A DNA stretch of 64,000 nt from an uncultured Roseobacter sp. (lineage in GTDB: Bacteria; Pseudomonadota; Alphaproteobacteria; Rhodobacterales; Rhodobacteraceae): the NCBI RefSeq assembly GCF_947496515.1, contig NZ_CANMDB010000005.1:26001-90000 (forward strand), given 5' to 3'. Position numbers and translations under genes: made by a program. Below the pieces are notes generated by a model. The model worked only from the letters and a program-made list of their open reading frames with translations. It was not told where the DNA came from and did no database searches. Every line of letters starts with the position of its first letter. Within the stretch, counting starts at the first letter, position 1. Positions 54,377-63,702 of the stretch are shown here, piece by piece.

Positions 54377-55461
54377 CAAACCCGTCCTTTCGCACGCTGC
54401 CGCATCGCTTCGGCAAAACGAATGGCTGCGGCAACGGCGCGGTAGTGTTCCGGCGGAATTTGCTCACCGATGTTCGTTGTCGCATGAAGCGCGCGGGCCG
54501 TAGGAGGATCGCTATGAATGGGCACCGCATTCTCCGCAGCCAGCTCACGGATACGGTGGGCCGTTTCATCCACACCTTTGGCCACGCAGATTGGCGCCTG
54601 CCCCGGCTTCCGCTCCCATTTGAGTGCGACCGCGTAGTGTGTCGGGTTCACGATGATGACATCGGCCGTTGGCACATCCGCCATCATTTGTGTATTGGAC
54701 GCAGCCTGCGCACGCTGGCGACGTTCCTGCTTCATGTGCGGATCGCCTTCGTTGTTCTTGGTCTCGTCCGTAACCTCCTTGCGCGACATCATGTTCTGAC
54801 GCAAATGCTCAAAGTGCTGCCAGACAGCATCAATGACGCCGATCACGCCGGAGACGATCACCACGACGAAAAGAAACGACAGGCAGATCTCGATCATCAG
54901 GGAAACCACCAGCCCGGGTTCGGTCTGCAAAACCGCAACCATTTCGTCCAGGCGGATGGTCAGAAAGATCGCCAGACAAGCGGAATAGATAAGAAGTTTC
55001 GCAAAGCTGAGCCCAAACTGGAAAAACCCACGGCGGCCAAACTTGTTTTTGGCATTTGAGATCAGCGATATGTTCTTGATTTTGGGCGCGATCTTCGTGG
55101 GCGCGAAGACAATGCCCTTTGTGGCAAAAAGAGCCAGCAGCACCGCCACCGCTGGCAGCCCGAATATCGGTGACATCGACCAGCCGACGCTGCGCAAGAT
55201 ACCTTCGGTAGGAGCAGCGCCTGCGCCCCCGAAGAACAGCGGCGCAATCTGTGCTGCTTGATCAATCATCACCATCATGGAGGTACCCAGGTGGATCATG
55301 CTGCCACTACCGACAGCCAGCAGCGCGACCCAAAGGCCTGCGTAGGCAGCCGCGGTCAATATCTCCGTCGACCGGGCAATCTCACCCTTCTTGCGGGCCT
55401 CCAACAGCTTTTGCGGCGTTGCCTCATACGTCTTGTCGCTGCGATCCGTCTGATCGCTCAT
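54376..55461 (-). CDS. flhB: Flagellar export switch protein FlhB
   Basis: The 361-residue protein has the N-terminal cytoplasmic tail TYEATPQKLLEARKKGEIARS, four transmembrane segments between residues about 30 and 210, and the autocleavage motif NPTHYAVALKW with Asn at about residue 272. It sets the export switch from rod/hook to filament substrates. It is coupled to fliR upstream (ATGA overlap at 55458-55461) and to the unknown coiled-coil gene downstream. Confidence 0.95.
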   Translation of the reverse strand: MSDQTDRSDKTYEATPQKLLEARKKGEIARSTEILTAAAYAGLWVALLAVGSGSMIHLGTSMMVMIDQAAQIAPLFFGGAGAAPTEGILRSVGWSMSPIFGLPAVAVLLALFATKGIVFAPTKIAPKIKNISLISNAKNKFGRRGFFQFGLSFAKLLIYSACLAIFLTIRLDEMVAVLQTEPGLVVSLMIEICLSFLFVVVIVSGVIGVIDAVWQHFEHLRQNMMSRKEVTDETKNNEGDPHMKQERRQRAQAASNTQMMADVPTADVIIVNPTHYAVALKWERKPGQAPICVAKGVDETAHRIRELAAENAVPIHSDPPTARALHATTNIGEQIPPEHYRAVAAAIRFAEAMRQRAKGRV

Positions 55462-56228
55462 GGAACGGGCCCGAACGGATTGGCGAGGAAGACATCCATT
55501 GCATTCACCCAAACCGACAGGATCAGCGGCGCGGAGACCAGCAGGACAAACAGGCCACCTGCCGTGATCACAGGCGCGCCGACAAAGGCGACCATCAGCT
55601 GTGGCATCGCCTTGTTGATCGCACCGAGCGCAAAGTTATAGAGCACCGACAGGATCACGAAGGGGGCTGCGAGCGTAAAGGCCAAAGTGAACGCACGCGC
55701 GACCTGAGCGACACCCCATTCCGAGAGGACAGATCCATCGGTTATCCGACCCATCGGCATGACATCATACGACAGGATGATCAGCTCGGCCGCTTTGACA
55801 TGCAGCCCCGTCATCACGGCAAGAGCGATCCCACCGATGATCAACACGTATCCCATCGCCGGCATGGGATCTACGCCGGCGCCACCGAAGACCTGCGACA
55901 GCGACGTCGCATGGGCTGCAATCGTGCCAGCGGTTTGCAAGGCAAGTATGAAAAGGCGGATCCCGATGCCGAGCGCCAGCCCGGCCAGGATCTCCGTCAA
56001 GATAAAAAGAGAGAGATCCCCGAACGACGCCGGGATTGCGACGGACTGAATCGCGGGCGAGACGATCAACGTGAAGGCAAAGGCGAGCCCCAGCTTCACA
56101 CGAGAGGATACGGTTTGTTCCCCGAAGCCCGGCAGCATCGATGTGATCGCAGCAACACGGACAAAAACCGCAAAGCCATGCCAGATCGGGAGCTCCAAAA
56201 GCGTCAGAAGCTCGGCCATGTTGTTCAC
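55458..56228 (-). CDS. fliR: Flagellar biosynthesis protein FliR
   Basis: The 256-residue integral membrane protein of the export gate has VRVAAITSMLPGFGEQTVSSRVKLGLAFAFTLIVSPAI (about residues 23-60), TEILAGLALGIGIRLFILALQTAGTIAAHATSLSQVFGG (about 79-117) and a conserved C-terminal membrane segment. It assembles with FliP and FliQ, which are not in the window. The GTG start at 56228 lies in a GTGA overlap with the flhA stop; ATG 56219 is an alternative. Confidence 0.94.
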   Translation of the reverse strand: MNNMAELLTLLELPIWHGFAVFVRVAAITSMLPGFGEQTVSSRVKLGLAFAFTLIVSPAIQSVAIPASFGDLSLFILTEILAGLALGIGIRLFILALQTAGTIAAHATSLSQVFGGAGVDPMPAMGYVLIIGGIALAVMTGLHVKAAELIILSYDVMPMGRITDGSVLSEWGVAQVARAFTLAFTLAAPFVILSVLYNFALGAINKAMPQLMVAFVGAPVITAGGLFVLLVSAPLILSVWVNAMDVFLANPFGPVP

Positions 56229-58309
56229 GCGGCGACGACCCCTACCAGGGATGGCCGCGCCTCAAGGCCGATTTCCTCGAACGACAGCACCGGATTGTTG
56301 ATCCCTTTCGCCCGCATGACGGTGCGCAGGAAACGGCGGCGACGGGTGTTGGTGACAATGGCCGCGTTGATCCCGTTCTGATTGACGGAGTGTAGCTTTT
56401 CCGACATGTTTTCAGCCAGTTGATTGAACACATCCGGCGGCAACGCGATGTCGAGGCCCCGGTCCGCATCGACCTGATAAGTGTTGAACGTATCTTCCCA
56501 TTCCGGCGCCAACTGCACCAGCGGCAGTGTCCCGTCCTCGCGCTTCATATCGGCGACAAGCTGGAAGCCCAGCCGTTGCCGTACGTGCTCGCAGATCGCC
56601 TCAGGCTGAGCGTTGTGCGCGCGTGCCTCCGCCGTTGCTTCGAGTATGAGCGGTAGGTTTCGAATGGAGACTTGTTCATCCAGCAAAAGCCGCAAGACCG
56701 CATGCAGGACGTCGATTGGCACCTTGTCGGGAACCATCTCATCCAGCAGCTTCCGGTTAGCCTCGGCGCGAACGGGGTCCGAGATATTGGTCATCTCATG
56801 CAGCAGCCGGCGCAGGGATTTCAGGGTCAGCAGTCGGCTGAAGTTTCTTTTGACCGTCTCCAAGAGGTGGGTTGCAAGGATTTCCGCCGGCGTGACGAGG
56901 GTGAGCCCGTCGAGCGCGGCCTGCTCCTGATCGCGCGCGTTTATCCACCTGGCCGGGGCGCCATAGACAGGCTCCGTCGTGTCGTCGCCATCGGGAAGCT
57001 CTGTCGCGCCCTCGGGGATCAGCGCGAGAATATGCTCGGAGCTGAGATGTGCTCGAGCCTGCTCCACACCCTGAATGCGCAGGACATAGGTCCCTGATGG
57101 CAAAGCGGCATTGTCGGTCAAGCGGATTTCCGGGAGGATCAGCCCGAACACCGACGCCACATGGGTGCGCATATTCGAGATGCGCGCATCCAGTCCTGTA
57201 CCGGGATCCAGCACCATATTGACCAAATCCGCGGCGAATTCGATGTGAACATCGTCCAATTCAAGGATATCGCCCAAGGGTTTCTCTCGCGGGAGATCGA
57301 CGCTTTCCTCTTCAGTATCGCCCTTGTCAGCGCTGGTCTTCCTCTTGCGATAGAGCAGAAAGGTGATCAGCCCCAGCACTGTTCCGCCAAAGATGAACGG
57401 TGCAAAGGGCAGCCCCGGGAAAAGCGCAAAAAGAACCATCAGCCCCGCAACGGTCCCCAGAGCGGCCGGATGCTTTCCAAGTTGATTGAAAACTGCGAGA
57501 TCTGTAGCCCCCTGCGCACCGCCGCGGGCAAGCAACAGAGCCGATGCAATTGAGATGACAACTGCGGGGATCTGCGAGACGAGCCCGTCGCCTACCGTCA
57601 GGATCGCATAGGTTTCAAACGCCTGGCCAAGCGGCATACCGTGTACCGCAATGCCCATGATCAACCCCGCCACCAAGTTCAGAAGGGTAATCAGCAATCC
57701 GGCAACGGCGTCACCTTTGACAAATTTTGACGCACCGTCCAGCGACCCGAAGAAGGTGGTTTCCTGCTGCTCACGCTCACGGCGATCACGGGCCTCTATA
57801 TGCGTGATAGCGCCGGCTGACATGTCGCTGTCGATCGCCAGCTGCTTGCCCGGCATGCCATCCAGTGCAAACCGCGCCCCGACTTCGGCCATGCGGGTGG
57901 CACCCTTTGTGATCACCATGAAGTTCACGATCAACAGGACGCAGAACACGACGAGCCCGAGAAATACACTCCCCCCCATCACGAACTGCGCAAACCCTTC
58001 GATGACATCACCGGCAGCATTTGTGCCGGTATGGCCCTCGCCGATAATCAGTTTGGTGGAGGACACGTTCAGCGACAGTCGCAACATCAGCGATGCGAGC
58101 AGAATGGTCGGAAAAGCGGAAAAGTCCAAAGGCTTTTCGATGAACAACGTGACGGTAAAAATGAGGATTGCGAGCGCAAAGGACGCAGCCAGACCCACAT
58201 CTAAAACCCAAGAAGGCATCGGCAGGATCATCATCACGATCACCGCCATCAACGCGACAGCAAGCATGATGGTCGGATTAAATAGTGTCTTGGCCGTCAG
58301 TTTGCCCAT
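56225..58309 (-). CDS. flhA: Flagellar export gate protein FlhA
   Basis: The 694-residue protein has eight N-terminal membrane segments (to about residue 320) with the conserved FHIPEP-type cytoplasmic loop region RFALDGMPGKQLAIDSDMSAGAIT (about 145-170). A large cytoplasmic domain follows, ending in the family-typical VVTNTRRRRFLR-like stretch (here AAIVTNTRRRRFLRTVMRAKG). It forms the nonameric ring that docks export chaperones. ATG 58309 has GGGGGA eight bases upstream; GTG 58315 overlaps the upstream stop. Confidence 0.95.
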   Translation of the reverse strand: MGKLTAKTLFNPTIMLAVALMAVIVMMILPMPSWVLDVGLAASFALAILIFTVTLFIEKPLDFSAFPTILLASLMLRLSLNVSSTKLIIGEGHTGTNAAGDVIEGFAQFVMGGSVFLGLVVFCVLLIVNFMVITKGATRMAEVGARFALDGMPGKQLAIDSDMSAGAITHIEARDRREREQQETTFFGSLDGASKFVKGDAVAGLLITLLNLVAGLIMGIAVHGMPLGQAFETYAILTVGDGLVSQIPAVVISIASALLLARGGAQGATDLAVFNQLGKHPAALGTVAGLMVLFALFPGLPFAPFIFGGTVLGLITFLLYRKRKTSADKGDTEEESVDLPREKPLGDILELDDVHIEFAADLVNMVLDPGTGLDARISNMRTHVASVFGLILPEIRLTDNAALPSGTYVLRIQGVEQARAHLSSEHILALIPEGATELPDGDDTTEPVYGAPARWINARDQEQAALDGLTLVTPAEILATHLLETVKRNFSRLLTLKSLRRLLHEMTNISDPVRAEANRKLLDEMVPDKVPIDVLHAVLRLLLDEQVSIRNLPLILEATAEARAHNAQPEAICEHVRQRLGFQLVADMKREDGTLPLVQLAPEWEDTFNTYQVDADRGLDIALPPDVFNQLAENMSEKLHSVNQNGINAAIVTNTRRRRFLRTVMRAKGINNPVLSFEEIGLEARPSLVGVVAA

Positions 58310-58311
58310 AG

Positions 58312-59016
58312 TCACAATCCCCCTTCTCGGGAGAGCAGCGCTCCGCGAGATACCGTGTTGTCCAGTGGAACCAATGATCCTCTCAATGGTCGTGTTGCAG
58401 TCGGTCTTAAGAGAGGGAATCTACCCGTTGTGCGATGCTGCAAAGAGGCCGTACTACGGCCATCGCTATCGTCTTTTAAATCCGCGTAGATGTCTGAAAA
58501 CCGGCGCTTATAGCGTTTGGCGTGCACAGCGGTCCGCGAGTGGTAGGCGCCAACAGCTCGCATCCAATCGCCTTTTTCGTCATACAAATCTGTCAAAAAC
58601 TGAGCTGCATAACGGGCATTGGCAACCGGATCGAACATATCGCCGATGGAAGCAAAACCAGCCGCGTGCCATCTATGGTTGAGTTGAAAACACCCGATAT
58701 CAATGTTGCGCCGACCCGAAGCGACATGCCGCTTCACGTGATCAATCGCTATTTCTCTGGTTTCAAACCAGTGGCCCTCGCCTGCGACGTTAACGGCCCA
58801 TGGCCAGGGCTTGAGAACGCCTTCTAACGTGCGACCAGTCTCGGTTCTCGTGATCGCGCGTAAAATTTCGAGGGGGACATCGTACTCTACAGACGCATCC
58901 CGCGCCGCCTGATCGCATAAAAACTCCGCGCGCGCCAAGGCATCATTCACGATCGCAAGTGTCAATAGGAGCACGCCACCTATCAATTTGCTCAAAAAGC
59001 ACCCGCTGCCAAGCAT
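58312..59016 (-). CDS. Transglycosylase SLT-domain protein heading the flagellar block
   Basis: The 234-residue protein has an N-terminal signal or membrane segment (SKLIGGVLLLTLAIVNDALARA) and an SLT-like muramidase domain with catalytic Glu in ILRAITRTETGRTLEGVLKPWPWAVNVAGEGHWF (Glu near residue 58). RRNIDIGCFQLNHRWHAAGFASIGDMFDP (about 102-130) and AVGAYHSRT follow. In alphaproteobacteria such proteins open peptidoglycan for the rod. The last 50 residues look poorly conserved. It is coupled to flhA. Confidence 0.85.
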   Translation of the reverse strand: MLGSGCFLSKLIGGVLLLTLAIVNDALARAEFLCDQAARDASVEYDVPLEILRAITRTETGRTLEGVLKPWPWAVNVAGEGHWFETREIAIDHVKRHVASGRRNIDIGCFQLNHRWHAAGFASIGDMFDPVANARYAAQFLTDLYDEKGDWMRAVGAYHSRTAVHAKRYKRRFSDIYADLKDDSDGRSTASLQHRTTGRFPLLRPTATRPLRGSLVPLDNTVSRGALLSREGGL

Positions 59017-59047
59017 GGTCCACCTGTTTCAATTTGCATTCTGCAAC

Positions 59048-59086
59048 TTCGGTAACCTGACAGTTCGAAGTTTATTTTCGGTAACC
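59048..59086. promoter_or_regulatory. Direct repeats upstream of the flagellar block
   Basis: TTCGGTAACC occurs at 59048-59057 and again at 59077-59086, 29 bases apart, 32 to 70 bases upstream of the transglycosylase start. On the coding strand it reads GGTTACCGAA. It could be a binding site for a flagellar regulator; none is identified. Confidence 0.4.
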
Positions 59087-59142
59087 ACGTTTGGAAAAAT
59101 CGCGAAATCTGATTTGTATGGAAGCCGACCTTGGGTCACCAA

Positions 59143-59361
59143 ATGTCACAACCAACAGACTTGGTATCCAGTGATGCCCCGGCAGTCGATCCGGCGCAGT
59201 CAGACCGTGCACTGCTTCGACTAGTTGAAACTAACTTCTCCCGCCCCTGCTTCGATTTTCCTTGGCCGCTCATCAAGAAATTACGTTTGCAGCCGCAGAA
59301 GATCGTGGAATGCATGTCAAACGCTGACCTACTGCTCAAAAGCCATTTCGGCTCGGTTTAG
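59143..59361 (+). CDS. Small hypothetical ORF
   Basis: A 72-codon frame on the opposite strand to the flagellar block, beginning MSQPTDLVSSDAPAVDPAQSD and containing RLVETNFSRPCFDFPWPLIKKLRLQPQK. No family is recognised and no good ribosome site precedes it. It could be a real small protein or a relic; the IS3 fragment begins 60 bases later. Confidence 0.3.
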   Translation: MSQPTDLVSSDAPAVDPAQSDRALLRLVETNFSRPCFDFPWPLIKKLRLQPQKIVECMSNADLLLKSHFGSV

Positions 59362-59419
59362 AGCTTGCTCAATCTCCAGAAATGGTAAATGAATGAGAAA
59401 AAACCTTTAAAGATGCGTA

Positions 59420-59620
59420 GACTATCGGGATGATCAAGGCACAGGAAGCCACTTTCCATGCGATGGAAGTGTGCCCAAGCACGGTTTCAGCCGGGATACG
59501 CTCTATAACTATCAAGCAAACTATGCTGGCGTAGAGCTCTCCGATATTTGTGATATAGGAGCTTTGGAAGACGGGAATGCCAAGCTCAGGTGGTGACTTG
59601 CGGACACGGTACTGGAAACT
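59420..59620 (+). pseudogene. IS3-family OrfA relic
   Basis: Reading through one frameshift gives IKAQEATFHAMEVC, then VPKHGFSRDTLYNYQANYAGVELSD, then GALEDGNAKLRW, a stop, and LADTVLE. These are the helix-turn-helix and zipper landmarks of IS3 OrfA. It is frameshifted, interrupted by a stop and cut at both ends. It is the fifth IS3 fragment in the window. Confidence 0.75.
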
Positions 59621-59904
59621 GTTTTCTGAATGGTTTGCGCTCTAGCATCCAGCCAAGCCCACGGTAGTCGAACCGACGCCTCTTGGGCTGCGATCGTCGA
59701 CATCTGTGTTCTGATACTGTATTCGGCGGGGCTGTCACATTGGACCGTCTTCAGCTCGAAACCGGCAAGTGTGAAGGATCGCCGCTGCGAAATGTCATGA
59801 TCTCGCACTGCCTTCAGTGCTGCCTCTCGCCGCTCAATCAGTGGCGTTAGGTTTTTACCGGCAAACCACGACTTTTTCGGAAACGCAGCTGCGAAACAAA
59901 TCAC
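59521..59904 (-). CDS. Hypothetical ORF whose end runs into an IS3 relic
   Basis: A 127-codon frame whose first 95 codons (LIERREAALKAVRDHDISQRRSFTLAGFELKTVQ and following) look like ordinary protein. The last part lies antisense to the IS3 OrfA relic at 59420-59620. It is probably a native gene truncated by the old insertion. No family is recognised. Confidence 0.3.
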   Translation of the reverse strand: MICFAAAFPKKSWFAGKNLTPLIERREAALKAVRDHDISQRRSFTLAGFELKTVQCDSPAEYSIRTQMSTIAAQEASVRLPWAWLDARAQTIQKTVSSTVSASHHLSLAFPSSKAPISQISESSTPA

Positions 59905-59976
59905 TATGGTAGATAAGGATGCTTGCCGAAGTACGCTCTAAACGTTTCTCGCAGGACAACGATGTCTGCAAAGTTT

Positions 59977-60053
<77 letters not shown>

Positions 60054-60126
60054 CCAATTGCGCAGCCTCATGACAAACAGATATGAGGCGCATCGAAAGA
60101 GAGATACAAAACAGAGGTTTTACTAG

Positions 60127-60242
60127 GTTTGGCGGTGACTTACTCTCCCACGCCTTAAGACGCAGTACCATCAGCGCTACGGCACTTAACGGCTGGGTTC
60201 GGGATGGGACCAGGTGTTTTGCTCATGCTATGACCACCAAAC
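60127..60242 (-). rRNA. rrf: 5S ribosomal RNA
   Basis: About 116 nt on the minus strand. The 5' end GTTTGGTGGTCATAGC and 3' end GTCACCGCCAAAC pair as helix I. The internal CCCATCCCGAACCC and GGCGTGGGAGAGTAAGTC are diagnostic. Confidence 0.95.
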
Positions 60243-60755
60243 CATGAAAAACCTCTGTTGTCCAAGTCAGCACTCTAATGTGCTGTGTATGCTTTTGATA
60301 CCAAGCAGAAAATCTCTCTTCTACTGGATCAAATCAAGCCTATCGGGCAATTAGTACCAGTCAACTGAACACATTGCTGTGCTTACATCTCTGGCCTATC
60401 GACGAGGTGGTCTACCTCGGCCCTCAGGGATACCTTGTTTTGAGGGGGGCTTCCCGCTTAGATGCCTTCAGCGGTTATCCTTTCCGATCATAGCTACCCT
60501 GCACTGCTGCTGGCGCAACAACAGGTCCACCAGTGGATCGTTCACCCCGGTCCTCTCGTACTAGGGGCAACTCCTCTCAAGTATCCTACACCCACGGAAG
60601 ATAGGGACCGAACTGTCTCACGACGTTCTAAACCCAGCTCACGTACCTCTTTAAACGGCGAACAGCCGTACCCTTGGGACCTGCTCCAGCCCCAGGATGA
60701 GATGAGCCGACATCGAGGTGCCAAACACTGCCGTCGATATGGACTCTTGGGCAGT

Positions 60756-60809
<54 letters not shown>

Positions 60810-60947
60810 TCGGGACCACCGGATCACTATGGCCGTCTTTCGACTCTGCTCGACTTGTCAGTCTCGCAGTCAGGCTGGCTTCTGCCATTGCACTCAACGA
60901 GCGATTTCCGACCGCTCTGAGCCAACCTTCGCGCGCCTCCGTTACGC

Positions 60948-60979
<32 letters not shown>

Positions 60980-61237
60980 ACCACACAGGGTCCCGGATCC
61001 GGATAACGGACCGCGGTTAGACATCAAGCAGAACAAGGGTGGTATCTCAAGGGTGGCTCCACGCAAACTGGCGTTCACGCTTCAAAGCCCACCACCTATC
61101 CTGCACATGTTCGGCCTAATGCCAGTGTGAAGTTGTAGTAAAGGTGCACGGGGTCTTTCCGTCTAACCGCGGGAAACCTGCATCTTGACAGGTAATTCAA
61201 TTTCGCTGAGTCTATGTTGGAGACAGCGGGGAAGTCG

Positions 61238-61320
<83 letters not shown>

Positions 61321-62055
61321 TGGGCTTCAATTCAAGGCTCTCACCTCTCCTTTTAACCTTCAGGCACCGGGCAGGCGTCAGACCCTATACGTCGTCTTGC
61401 GACTTCGCAGAGCCCTGTGTTTTTAATAAACAGTCGCCACCCCCTGGTTTGTGCCCCCAGCCAATACTTGCGTAGAAACTGGGCCTCCTTCTCGCGAACT
61501 TACGGAGGTATTTTGCCGAGTTCCTTCAACATAGTTCTCTCAAGCGCCTTGGTATTCTCTACCAGTCCACCTGTGTCGGTTTAGGGTACGATCTAGCGAT
61601 GGAGCTATTTCCAGGAACCTATTAGCCGCCCATTCAATCCAATAAGGATGAACGACCTTCAAGATCCGTCACTTCCATCTGGCCCAGGAATATTAACCTG
61701 GTTCCCATCGACTACGCCTTTCGGCCTCGCCTTAGGGGTCGGCTTACCCTGCTCAGATTAGCTTTAAGCAGGAACCCTTGGACTTTCGGCGACAGTGTCT
61801 CTCACACTGTTTGTCGCTACTCATGTCATCATTCTCACTAGTGATCTCTCCACCGGATCGCTCACGCGCCGGCTTCACAGAAAACTCCGCGTGTCCAATA
61901 TCCCCGAAGGGAATAAGGACACATGGAATTATGTCACACTACGCTCTGCTACCATGCGATAAACGCATCCTAAGCTTCGGCTCATGGCTTGAGCCCCGTT
62001 ACATCTTCGCCGCAGGACAACTTATTTAGACCAGTGAGCTGTTACGCTATCTTTA

Positions 62056-62086
<31 letters not shown>

Positions 62087-62587
62087 TTGTTTTGGTCGTC
62101 CCACCTGCTTTCCCACTTAGCCATGAATTAGGGGCCTTAGCTGTAGGTCAGGGTTGTTTCCCTCTCCACGACGGACGTTAGCATTCGCCGTGTGTCTGCC
62201 ATCTAGTACTCCTCGGTATTCGGAGTTTGGTTAGGATCAGTAAGCCTGTGGGGCCCCATTACCCATCCAGTGCTCTACCCCCGAGGGTATTCGGATGACG
62301 CTCTACCTAAATAGATTTCGCAGAGAACCAGCTATCTCCGAGTTTGATTGGCCTTTCACCCCTAGGCACAGCTCATCCCGATCCTTTTCAACGGATGTGG
62401 GTTCGGTCCTCCAGTACGTGTTACCGTACCTTCAACCTGGCCATGCCTAGATCACTCGGTTTCGGGTCTGATCCCACGAACTCGACGCCCTATTAAGACT
62501 CGCTTTCGCTGCGCCTACACCTAACGGCTTAAGCTTGCTCGTGAGACCAAGTCGATGACCCATTATACAAAAGGTACGCCGTCACAA

Positions 62588-63130
62588 GACTAGAGACTAA
62601 TTTGGACGCATCAGAATGACCGGCGGTAACGGATCCAAACCGCCTCGCGGCCTGGGTTCTCATCCTCGATCCCTGCGTTGGACAGGTGATCTATCGCCAG
62701 CGACAGGCTCGCCCGATCGGACAACATGTACCCAAAACCGATAAGGGTCCTAAATTGCAGTTCACCGCCGAGGTCTGTGCCATCGCTGCCTTCACCGTAG
62801 TAACCCGTCGCCAGGCTTCCTTCGATGAACCAGTTTTCTGATGTATTCCATAACGCTGACAAACCGATCCCAACATAGGTATCGCCGTCATCGTTGGCTT
62901 GGGCAGCAACCATCCCAGAAATCTCACCCCACCGATACTCGCGTATCGGGTCAGAGTGAATTTCGAGCTGGAGAGCAGCTGCATCCGATCCACTATCTCC
63001 CACACCATCTTGCCCGACGCCGATCACATAATCGGCGCTAAGCGCTAGTGTTGATGTAAGGAAAAGGAGCGGTACGGTAAGTATAGGCAATTTCATGCCG
63101 ACACTGTTCCGTCCAAATTAGACTCTAGTC
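62588..63130 (-). other. 23S rRNA intervening sequence (helix 25)
   Basis: Two 21-base arms (62588-62608 and 63110-63130) are reverse complements with one mismatch, giving a long terminal stem continuous with the helix 25 base. In known intervening sequences such stems are cut by RNase III, leaving fragmented but functional 23S rRNA. The enclosed loop is almost filled by one ORF: its stop is two bases from one arm and its start 13 bases from the other. Base composition by eye is less GC-rich than chromosomal genes around it. Confidence 0.9.
62611..63096 (-). CDS. PagL-like lipid A 3-O-deacylase (acyloxyacyl hydrolase family) inside 23S rRNA
   Basis: The intact 161-residue ORF, sense to the rRNA, starts with a signal peptide (MKLPILTVPLLFLTSTLALSA, residues 1-21). 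Alternating amphipathic strands of a small beta-barrel follow. Near the C terminus is AIDHLSNAGIEDENPGREAV with His137, Ser139 and Glu151, matching in order and spacing the His-X-Ser and later Glu (+14 from His) catalytic residues of PagL. It ends in an aromatic residue (YRRSF), an outer-membrane assembly signal. PagL removes the 3-O-acyl chain of lipid A in the outer membrane. The ribosome site is weak (GGACGGA, partly in the terminal stem, 13 bases from ATG). Confidence 0.8.
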   Translation of the reverse strand: MKLPILTVPLLFLTSTLALSADYVIGVGQDGVGDSGSDAAALQLEIHSDPIREYRWGEISGMVAAQANDDGDTYVGIGLSALWNTSENWFIEGSLATGYYGEGSDGTDLGGELQFRTLIGFGYMLSDRASLSLAIDHLSNAGIEDENPGREAVWIRYRRSF

Positions 63131-63506
63131 AAGCTCCGACTGATTGTAGGCGTTCGGTTTCAGGTACTGTTTCACTCCCCTCGTCGGGGTGCTTTTCACC
63201 TTTCCCTCACGGTACTGGTTCACTATCGGTCAGTAAGGAGTACTTAGCCTTCGAAGGTGGTCCTCCGATCTTCAGACAGAATTTCACGTGTTCCGCCCTA
63301 CTTAATACGTCTCTCAGTGCTTCTTATACGGGACTATCACCCACTCTGGTTGCGCATTCCAACGCATTCTAACCACACATCAAGCTCGGCTGGTCCCCGT
63401 TCGCTCGCCGCTACTAGGGGAGTATCAATTGATTTCCTTTCCTCCGGGTACTTAGATGTTTCAGTTCCCCGGGTTTGCTTTTATAACCCTATGTATTCAG
63501 GTCATA

Positions 63507-63563
63507 AATACCTGTTTTACCGCATTATTAACCGATCCCGAAGGATCAATAATAACACAGTAT
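63507..63563 (-). other. Extended helix 9 hairpin of 23S rRNA
   Basis: Within the helix 9 region the rRNA carries an AT-rich hairpin of about 57 nt capped by TTCG (GATCC-TTCG-GGATC core). Alphaproteobacteria often carry short intervening sequences here that are removed to give a 5.8S-like 5' fragment. Confidence 0.6.
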
Positions 63564-63702
63564 CAGGTGGGTTGCCCCATTCAGAAATCTGTGGATCAAA
63601 GCCTATTCTCGGCTCCTCACAGCTTATCGCAGAGTATCACGTCTTTCATCGCCTCTTACTGCCAAGGCATTCACCAAACGCCCTTTTCGCGCTTGATTTG
63701 AT

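Noticed and set aside
62588..63130. Interpreting the 23S insertion as a group I or group II intron
   Set aside because: No conserved intron core or domain V-like hairpin was seen, the site is a known intervening-sequence helix, and the ORF is neither a homing endonuclease nor a reverse transcriptase.
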